Source: Klebsiella pneumoniae
GTDB lineage: Bacteria > Desulfobacterota > Binatia > Bin18
DNA length: 39,985 nucleotides
Assembly (NCBI GenBank): GCA_945865755.1
Contig: CAMBFS010000010.1
Span: 1-39,985 of the forward strand
Direction: 5' to 3'
The position numbers and the translations under genes were made by a program. A model generated the notes under the pieces. It did not search any database. It was not told the DNA's origin and worked only from the letters and a program-made list of their open reading frames with translations. Shown in pieces: positions 34,643-39,985 of this stretch. Position 1 is the first letter of the stretch, and the number at the start of each line of letters is the position of its first letter.

Positions 34643-35458
34643 GTGGCGAAACGCGAGATTATTGAGTGGATCGCGGCGGGGCGCGTCCGTCTGAACGCGA
34701 AGCCAGGAAAAAAGGGGAACCGTCTCCACGGTGGAGATCAGGTCAGTGTGATTGCTCCCGTTTCTTTGGTCGCCAATCTCCAGCTCGCCATTCCCGTCCT
34801 TTTCACCGACGAAGCGCTCCTCATCCTCGATAAGCCCGCCGGTCTACCGAGCATTGCCTTACGACACGATGAGACCGACACGGTGCCCAACTTTCTCCTC
34901 GCGCATTTCCCAGAGACAACAACCGCGAGTCCACGTCCGCTTGAAGCTGGAGTGGTGCATCGTCTTGATACCTCGACCTCTGGACTGTTGGTCGTGGCGC
35001 GCACCCCGCATGCCTACACGGCACTTCGTGAGGCATTCCACCGTCACACGGTGGACAAGCAGTATTGCGCGCTCGTGGAGGGACAGGTGCGCCACAAAGG
35101 CCAACGCGAGTCGTGGCTCACGCCGGAAGGAAAACGGGGACAACGGATGCGTGAGGGAAGTCCGGGAGAAGGGCAGCGAGCCTGCACGATGTACGCGCCG
35201 CTAGAATCGTTCCCACGACACACGCTGTTGCGCATCACGATTCCGACCGGAGTGAGACATCAAATCCGGGTGCAAATCGCCGCGTTAGGGCATCCGATTG
35301 TTGGCGATGTGCGCTATGGAAGCATGGAGCACGACGCGCGCTTATGTCTCCATGCCACGGCGCTCGCGTTCACGCATCCGTTGACAGGTAAGCGGGTGCG
35401 GGTTGAGAGTCCGTTGCCGGAAGATTTTCAGGCGGTGCGGAAGCGAATGACAGGATGA
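34643..35458 (+). CDS. RluA-family rRNA/tRNA pseudouridine synthase
   Basis: This pseudouridine synthase has the catalytic loop EAGVVHRLDTSTSGLLVVA (HRLD, catalytic Asp) near residues 100-118, an early LLILDKPAGLPS and the late RHQIRVQIAALGHPIVGD. At the left end, the frame stays open upstream and RLDAFLQACLPAVAKREIIEW plus GRVRLNAKPG form an S4-like RNA-binding domain that begins before 34643 (from about 34574). No ATG, GTG or TTG exists in that stretch, so the GTG at 34643 would cut the S4 domain. The true start may be a rarer codon (CTG 34514 or ATC 34526) or coupling to the upstream gene. It follows the 33972 gene. Confidence 0.85.
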   Translation: MAKREIIEWIAAGRVRLNAKPGKKGNRLHGGDQVSVIAPVSLVANLQLAIPVLFTDEALLILDKPAGLPSIALRHDETDTVPNFLLAHFPETTTASPRPLEAGVVHRLDTSTSGLLVVARTPHAYTALREAFHRHTVDKQYCALVEGQVRHKGQRESWLTPEGKRGQRMREGSPGEGQRACTMYAPLESFPRHTLLRITIPTGVRHQIRVQIAALGHPIVGDVRYGSMEHDARLCLHATALAFTHPLTGKRVRVESPLPEDFQAVRKRMTG

Positions 35459-35488
35459 GAATGAAGTTCTCGACACGTACGAATTTTG

Positions 35489-35929
35489 TTAGGGCTCAAT
35501 CGCCTTTTTCAGATATTGCCCAACTCGTCCATACGCATTGCCCTCAACTCCAAGCGCGGTTTGATGCTCGATATCCCAAGATTCGCCCAATTTACTTGTC
35601 CATCGGCCAGCGGGTAATTGGCGAGCTATGTGCGTGGGGGTCCCTTGAGCATTGAGATATATGACCAGTTTCACGTACCCAGCCTCGGGCACGCCGTCTT
35701 CACAAGGGTCATAGCCAAGAGTTTGAAACGCCCGGGTAAAACTATCGAGGGTCTCGATGCGAGGAACACCAATGGGCCAGTACGCATCAGGATGGGGCCA
35801 CCACCACCTTTCGGTATCATTGGCCGCCCATGCGATGCAATTGTACGTATCGGTCGAATCGCTGGTGATCAGGTACGGTTCGTCTTTGAGATTGAGGGAT
35901 TCTCGTTCTAGCGATTCCCGTGCTTCCAT
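35489..35929 (-). CDS. DUF7689-like conserved hypothetical protein
   Basis: This 146-residue protein has a strongly conserved look: YNCIAWAANDTERWWWPHPD near 29-48, YWPIGVPRIETLDSF, GYDPCEDGVPEAGYVKLVIY, PTHIARQLPAGRWTSKLG and DIEHQTALGVEGNAYG. This matches, by recall, DUF7689. No function is known. It lies directly before the 112-residue gene at 35937-36275 on the same strand (7-bp gap), so the two are probably one operon. Confidence 0.65.
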   Translation of the reverse strand: MEARESLERESLNLKDEPYLITSDSTDTYNCIAWAANDTERWWWPHPDAYWPIGVPRIETLDSFTRAFQTLGYDPCEDGVPEAGYVKLVIYLNAQGTPTHIARQLPAGRWTSKLGESWDIEHQTALGVEGNAYGRVGQYLKKAIEP

Positions 35930-35936
35930 ATTTTAT

Positions 35937-36275
35937 CTAGAGGAAACGGTTTTTCTTCCCCCATTGAAGCCACGCTTCCGTCATTTTCTTCACATGCCCA
36001 GCGTCTTGCGCATCGACAGGGTCCTCTTCAGTAATCGCTCGTAGAGCCCAGAACCAGTGCCCTCCTCGGTCTTGCATCTCTCGCAAGACCAAGGGGACCA
36101 CGGCTGGCCCCATGCCAATAATTTTCTGATAGGAGGGATGCAGCACCCGTTCAGTTGAGGAAGAGATGAACAGAGTTTCTTCACGCCACTGCTTGACTAA
36201 CCGACGGAATTTCTGCTCTAGCAGAGTCGCAGGAGGGAGAGCCGGCGACTCTGGCAATGCGGTGAGTGTTGTCAC
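35937..36275 (-). CDS. conserved small hypothetical protein, operon partner
   Basis: This 112-residue soluble protein has an alanine/leucine-rich start, FRRLVKQWREETLFISSSTERV near 24-46, SYQKIIGMGPAVVPLVLREM, GGHWFWALRAITEEDPVD and a lysine-rich end. No motif of known function was seen. It lies 7 bp upstream of the DUF7689-like gene and probably acts with it. Confidence 0.6.
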   Translation of the reverse strand: MTTLTALPESPALPPATLLEQKFRRLVKQWREETLFISSSTERVLHPSYQKIIGMGPAVVPLVLREMQDRGGHWFWALRAITEEDPVDAQDAGHVKKMTEAWLQWGKKNRFL

Positions 36276-36320
36276 TAGGGAGTCTCCGTCCCGTGAAGTG
36301 GTTGCTGTTGCGAGAATTCA

Positions 36321-36377
36321 CGGCCCCCCTAGCATTCCGACTTCACCATTGCTGAAGTCGGAAATGCTAGGGGGCCG
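36321..36377. repeat. strong hairpin element (36321-36377)
   Basis: The arms (36321-36345 and 36353-36377) pair over about 24 bp with two single-base bulges: CCTAGCATTCCGACTTCA against TGAAGTCGGAAATGCTAGG, with CGGCC at both ends and a CCATTGC loop. It sits just beyond the end of the - strand gene 36379-36729. There is no T-run, so it looks more like a palindromic repeat unit than an intrinsic terminator. Confidence 0.6.
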
Positions 36378-36378
36378 A

Positions 36379-36729
36379 TCACGCCGCCGCTTGGGGATTT
36401 TTGCCTTTGATCTTAGAACAGGCGGTACACTGATTCACGATGTTGTCGGGATCTTCTATAAGCCCTTCATCCAGGTTGTGGCAAATTTTCTTGCAGACGG
36501 AACAGATGAAGTAGACGCCCTCAACCGTCTTATTGATACGCTCACGGTTGAGGACGCGGCCCTTGAGTTTGTCGATGCGGATGCCCAGGAGTTCCTCGTA
36601 GCGTTTCTTGATCTTCTTGCGCCCCGCTTCGTCTTTTGGTAGCTCCTCGTCGCCTGCTTCGTCCGTATGATCCTCGTCGAACAGGTTGGGGTCTTTTTTA
36701 CCGGTCTCTTTCTTCCGTGTCCTCGGCAT
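36379..36729 (-). CDS. small zinc-finger-like acidic protein
   Basis: This 116-residue protein has a basic/acidic N-terminus (PRTRKKETGKKDPNLFDEDH), a middle that is charged and helical, and a C-terminal half with FICSVCKKICHNLDEG and VNQCTACSKIKG: two CxxC pairs that could form a zinc site. The function is unknown. It lies 19 bp downstream of the 56-residue zinc-ribbon gene on the same strand. Confidence 0.6.
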   Translation of the reverse strand: MPRTRKKETGKKDPNLFDEDHTDEAGDEELPKDEAGRKKIKKRYEELLGIRIDKLKGRVLNRERINKTVEGVYFICSVCKKICHNLDEGLIEDPDNIVNQCTACSKIKGKNPQAAA

Positions 36730-36748
36730 GAGCAGCGTCTCCCAAGGG

Positions 36749-36919
36749 TTAGCGCGTGCGACTGAGGTGCTCAGGATTCTTATCGCACACCCAGAAAAAT
36801 CCCTTCATCTCGCCAAATCCGGTGTATTGCACCACCTTGCTATCGCCCCCACACAAGGGACATAAACGTTTCGCCCGCAACGCAGCCGCTTTTTGCGCGG
36901 TTTTTGCTTTTTCAGCCAC
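36749..36919 (-). CDS. 56-residue zinc-ribbon-like protein
   Basis: This is a short gene found by reading the - strand: GTG at 36919 preceded by GGAGG (6 bp away), ending in TAA at 36749-36751. The product starts MAEKAKTAQKAAALRAKRLC and continues CPLCGGDSKVVQYTGFGEMK, then GFFWVCDKNPEHLSRTR. C-x-x-C plus a later Cys suggests a zinc ribbon, and the basic start suggests a nucleic-acid or ribosome partner. It precedes the 116-residue CxxC protein by 19 bp. No function is assigned. Confidence 0.6.
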   Translation of the reverse strand: MAEKAKTAQKAAALRAKRLCPLCGGDSKVVQYTGFGEMKGFFWVCDKNPEHLSRTR

Positions 36920-37112
36920 AGCTTTCCTCCAATCGAATAGTGTTCAATGAAATGTCGGTAGGTACGGTACCCGCACAGGTGCGGTTCGCCCGTGAAAAGT
37001 GCGCCCAGGATAGGGAGGATGCTTTCCACTGTCAAGGGTTCTTGTCGGCCCGGAACCCACGTGGTACGGTTCGCCCCTTCGCACCACTCAACCCGTAGGT
37101 ACCATATCCATA
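36920..37112. other. divergent intergenic region
   Basis: This region lies between the zinc-ribbon operon (-) and the TrmI-type gene (+). Apart from the palindromic GGTACGGTACC near 36960 and repeated GGTACGGTTCGCCC words, nothing was identified. It should hold promoters for both directions. Confidence 0.3.
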
Positions 37113-38066
37113 ATGACTGACCGCACAACTCTTCAGGCCGGTGAATCGGTCCTGTTTATCGACGTGAAGGAACGCGAATATCTGCGCGCCCTCAAGCCCG
37201 GGGGTCGTATCTCCCTTCACGGCGGTACGCTCCAGGCGGAGCAAATCATCGGCTTGCCTGAAGGCAGTCGCATCCGCACCTCCAACAATATGCCCTACTG
37301 GGTGTTTCGACCGACCTACGCCCATCTCATCCCGAACCTGCCACGCCGAGCCCAAGTCATTTATCCCAAGGATACCGCGATCATGCTGCTGTGGGGCGAT
37401 ATTTTCCCTGGAGCCTCGGTGGTGGAGATTGGCGCGGGTCCTGGCTCCCTGGCGATCGCCCTTCTCCGCGCCATTGGACCAACCGGCACCCTCGTGACCA
37501 TTGAGAATCGCGAAGACCATTGCGCGATGGCCCGCGAAAATGTGGCGCGCTTCTTTGGCGAGGCACCGAACTGGACCTTACAGCTTGGCGACGCCTACGA
37601 AGGCATCGAGCCACGGAATGTGGATCGGTTGTTGATGGATGTCCCCGAACCGTGGCGTGTGCTGCCGCACGCGGCGCTCGCCCTGCGACCAGGTGGGGTG
37701 TTGGTCGGCTATAGTCCGACAGTGATTCAAGTCAAATCACTGGTCGATGCCCTGCGCGCGTCCTCTACGTTCACGGCGATTGAGATACTCGAAACGCTGC
37801 TGCGCCCGTGGCACATGAAGGACCTCTCCGCCCGGCCCGAACATCGCATGATCGCGCATACGGGGTTTCTGGTGTTCGCCCGTCGCACCGCCGTGCAACC
37901 GTCGTTGACGGAACCGTCATTGACAGAACCGTCTGTGACAGCGCCGTCAACAACAGACCTGTCAGAGACCGACTTGTCAGAGACTGACCTGTCAGAAACC
38001 GAGCCGTTAGAGCTGGAGCCGTCGCCAGAGGACACCCTTCAGCCTCCGCCCGCTGAGCCCGAATAA
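37113..38066 (+). CDS. tRNA (adenine-58-N1)-methyltransferase-like (TrmI family) with repetitive tail
   Basis: This is a 317-residue protein. The N-terminal domain GESVLFIDVKEREYLRALKPGG precedes the SAM-binding VVEIGAGPGSLAIALLRAIG (motif I, near 102-121), then LMDVPEPWRV in place of the usual D-x-P-x-P and a KPGG-like ALRPGGVLVGYSPTV. The core fits the TrmI family that makes m1A58 in tRNA. After about residue 265 the chain turns into a low-complexity tail of LTEPS and DLSET repeats encoded by short tandem DNA repeats (37909-38010). Such a tail is not normal for TrmI. It is followed 16 bp later by dinB. Confidence 0.78.
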   Translation: MTDRTTLQAGESVLFIDVKEREYLRALKPGGRISLHGGTLQAEQIIGLPEGSRIRTSNNMPYWVFRPTYAHLIPNLPRRAQVIYPKDTAIMLLWGDIFPGASVVEIGAGPGSLAIALLRAIGPTGTLVTIENREDHCAMARENVARFFGEAPNWTLQLGDAYEGIEPRNVDRLLMDVPEPWRVLPHAALALRPGGVLVGYSPTVIQVKSLVDALRASSTFTAIEILETLLRPWHMKDLSARPEHRMIAHTGFLVFARRTAVQPSLTEPSLTEPSVTAPSTTDLSETDLSETDLSETEPLELEPSPEDTLQPPPAEPE

Positions 38067-38082
38067 CGAGGAGCACCAGCCC

Positions 38083-39354
38083 GTGTCGCGCCGCATCATT
38101 CACCTGGACATGGATGCGTTCTATGCGGCCATCGAGCAACGCGACTTTCCCGAGTTGCGCGGCAAACCCATCATTGTTGGTGGCGACCGCGTGCGTGGCG
38201 TCGTCGCCACGGCGTCTTATGAAGCGCGTCCGTATGGCGTTCATTCCGCCATGCCAATGGCGAAAGCGCTCAAGCTCTGTCCACAGGCGATTGTCGTGCC
38301 GCCACGCCGAGCACGCTACGTCGAAGCCTCGCAACATATTTTTACCATTCTGCGGTCGTTCTCCCCGCTCGTCGAACCGCTGTCTCTTGACGAAGCGTTT
38401 CTCGATGTCACCGCGAGTGAACAGTTGTTCGGTCCCGCCGCCACCATCGCCCAACAGATCAAAACGCGGATCACACAGGAAACCCAGCTCACGGCCTCGG
38501 CGGGGATTGCCTCCACGAAGTTCGTGGCCAAAATCGCCAGTGACCTCAAGAAGCCCGATGGCCTCGTTGAAGTCTCGGACGAGCAGGTCTTGAGCTTTTT
38601 GCATCCCCTTCCCGTCACGCGCTTGTGGGGAGTGGGCACCGTCACTGCTCGCACCCTCGGCACTCTTGGCATTACGACCATTGGCGACCTAGCGCGGCTC
38701 AGCCGGGAATCGTTGGTCAAACGCTTTGGTAGCAATGGCGAACATTTCTTCCAACTCGCGCATGGCATTGATCCACGGCCAGTTGATCCCAACCAAGAAG
38801 TCAAATCGATTGGCGAAGAGGAAACCTTCGCGCAAGACCTGGAGCATGATAGCGATGTGCACCCTGCGCTACTCCGCTACGCGCAGACGGTCGCGCACCG
38901 TCTGCGCGCGCGTGGACTCGCGGGACGCACGGTGACCGTCAAGATCAGATTGGCGGAACGGCTTGAGGATGGGCGCTATCGGATGTACACGCGGAGCCAC
39001 ACTTTGTCCGCGCCGACCAGTGACGCGCAAGCAATCTATCGCATCGCGCTCTCGCTCTATGCCCAAGTGCCGCGTCACGGACTCAAGGTCCGGCTCGCGG
39101 GTATCTATGCCAGCAGCCTGGAATCCGAACGCAACGCGGCTCAATTGTCCTTGTTCGCGCCGCCCACGATCCAGAGTGATAAACGTCGCCAGCTCGGCCA
39201 GCTCCTGGACCAACTCAGCTCGCGTTACGGAGAAAACGTGATCCGGTTAGGTGAAACTCCAACCACGGCGCGACCATCGCAGCGGGACCCCGGCTCATTT
39301 CGCAAGGAAGAGCTGATTGATCCGTTGACGACGTCGAAGAAAGAAGGTCGCTAA
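38083..39354 (+). CDS. dinB: DNA polymerase IV (Y-family translesion polymerase)
   Basis: This 423-residue translesion polymerase has the catalytic motifs HLDMDAFYAAIEQ (D9) and SLDEAFLDVT (Asp103, Glu104), the little-finger region beyond 240, and a C-terminal clamp-binding motif QLSLF at 354-358, as expected for DinB. GTG start at 38083 with GAGGAG upstream. The last 60 residues after the clamp motif are an unconserved, charged tail. It follows the TrmI-type gene and is probably co-transcribed with it. A LexA box was not evident. Confidence 0.94.
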   Translation: MSRRIIHLDMDAFYAAIEQRDFPELRGKPIIVGGDRVRGVVATASYEARPYGVHSAMPMAKALKLCPQAIVVPPRRARYVEASQHIFTILRSFSPLVEPLSLDEAFLDVTASEQLFGPAATIAQQIKTRITQETQLTASAGIASTKFVAKIASDLKKPDGLVEVSDEQVLSFLHPLPVTRLWGVGTVTARTLGTLGITTIGDLARLSRESLVKRFGSNGEHFFQLAHGIDPRPVDPNQEVKSIGEEETFAQDLEHDSDVHPALLRYAQTVAHRLRARGLAGRTVTVKIRLAERLEDGRYRMYTRSHTLSAPTSDAQAIYRIALSLYAQVPRHGLKVRLAGIYASSLESERNAAQLSLFAPPTIQSDKRRQLGQLLDQLSSRYGENVIRLGETPTTARPSQRDPGSFRKEELIDPLTTSKKEGR

Positions 39355-39371
39355 GGAAGAACCACGGCAGA

Positions 39372-39944
39372 TCAGCTCGTGACCGTCGTGCCATCAAATC
39401 GTGTCAGCGAGAAGCCCACGAACTCTTCATTGACCGTCTCCCGCCAATCCGCCAGTAAGCGGAGCGCGACCGCCTCACCGAGCTTCATGCCCTCGATGCC
39501 ATCCGAGCGCCAATGCACGCCCGCCGTGTCGCGGCCCAAGGAGATGTTGCTCGCCAGTTTGTTTAGCTCTCCACCAACCGTGAGCGGCTCTCCACTATAC
39601 GGCAGCAGCGACAACCTATCGGCACTGGCGACCACCGGATTCGGGATCACAAACGTTTCCTTGAAAAAGGCCTTGAGCACCGTGACACACGCGCCCGCGA
39701 TCGTGGCATGCCCAGCCGGATACGCCGGATGCGTCGGGCTTCCTTCGGGATACCCCATCGGCAATAGGTAACTCCCGAATTCCTCAAAGCTCCGCGCCAC
39801 CACGGGTGAGTTAAGTATCTCTTGGGAGATGGGATAAGGAGTCATAAAACAATAAACTACCGGATTGAGATTGTCAGAGACACTAAGAGTGAGGAATTTT
39901 CGCAGAATAACAAAGGGGAATGTCGGAGCATGGATTCGCGGCAA
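39372..39944 (-). CDS. C-terminal part of a vanadium haloperoxidase/PAP2-like protein (partial or broken)
   Basis: From MTPYPIS (39845) the product matches the C-terminal phosphatase-like core of vanadium-dependent chloroperoxidase relatives: SPTHPAYPAGHATIAGACVT (conserved Gly-His) and later SLGRDTAGVHWRSDG (the second His motif), ending RFDGTTVTS. Full-length relatives are several hundred residues longer. The codons before 39845 (39846-39944, beginning TTG) look non-coding and the expected N-terminal half is missing, so this is either the end of a gene that continues with a frameshift past the window edge or an N-terminally truncated remnant. Confidence 0.6.
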   Translation of the reverse strand: MPRIHAPTFPFVILRKFLTLSVSDNLNPVVYCFMTPYPISQEILNSPVVARSFEEFGSYLLPMGYPEGSPTHPAYPAGHATIAGACVTVLKAFFKETFVIPNPVVASADRLSLLPYSGEPLTVGGELNKLASNISLGRDTAGVHWRSDGIEGMKLGEAVALRLLADWRETVNEEFVGFSLTRFDGTTVTS

Positions 39945-39985
39945 GTTGCTCCATGATGAGAAAAATTACCCCAAAAGACGTAAGG

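Overview
The window reads as one chromosomal segment of an uncultured, moderately GC-rich Gram-negative bacterium. Support for this is the archaeal-type phosphoglycerate mutase (ApgM), GlpX-type fructose bisphosphatase, a B12-dependent acyl-CoA mutase in two subunits, lipoprotein and signal-peptide genes, and a load of Uma2, HicAB, DUF433/DUF5615 and DUF5678-like genes. That mix is typical of uncultured Desulfobacterota/Binatota/Tectomicrobia-like lineages. This placement is an inference from gene content only. No rRNA, tRNA, CRISPR array or transposase was seen.

Layout. (1) 1-6277 is central metabolism on the + strand: the tail of an unknown gene, apgM, glpX, an enoyl-CoA hydratase, two small antitoxin-like genes, and the large and small subunits of methylmalonyl-CoA (or related acyl-CoA) mutase. 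(2) 6356-8106 holds small accessory genes: a retropepsin-like protein with a DUF5678-like partner, and a helical small protein coupled to an HNH nuclease gene that carries a one-base frameshift. (3) 8405-12103 is a very large secreted repeat protein (11 delta-60 repeats, then three Calx-beta domains) on the - strand, broken by a 137-bp mobile element. (4) 12422-16487 is a - strand accessory island: MazF-like/RHH toxin-antitoxin, HEPN plus nucleotidyltransferase (the latter broken by a second copy of the same 137-bp element), two Uma2 nucleases, an ArsC/Spx-like protein that appears to contain selenocysteine, a stand-alone LeuA-type regulatory domain and a small zinc-finger-like protein. (5) 16632-30599 is housekeeping on the + strand: guaB behind a structured leader with an intrinsic terminator, guaA, HicBA, dnaE with a complete LAGLIDADG intein, hflX, pgsA, a ferritin-like diiron protein, an HMG-CoA reductase and a lipid kinase. 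(6) 30652-39985 is mixed: methyltransferase, glyoxalase, DUF5615/DUF433, SnoaL-like protein, a bifunctional-nuclease/PDZ lipoprotein, RluA-type pseudouridine synthase, several small conserved unknowns, a TrmI-type methyltransferase, DNA polymerase IV and a vanadium-haloperoxidase-like remnant.

Most notable observations. First, the in-frame UGA at 15645-15647 sits exactly where the first cysteine of a CxxC motif belongs, and a bacterial SECIS-like hairpin follows at the right distance. Second, two near-identical 137-bp elements have terminal inverted repeats and 3-bp target duplications, and each interrupts a gene whose reading frame is restored exactly when the element plus one target copy is removed. 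Third, many spacers between genes hold short tandem 'word' repeats arranged as palindromes (AGCTGTT, TATGGC, CTACTGA, TCATAAC types), usually ending just before a start codon. Fourth, DnaE carries an intein at FNK/SHAAAYA, three residues downstream of the well-known cyanobacterial split-intein site.
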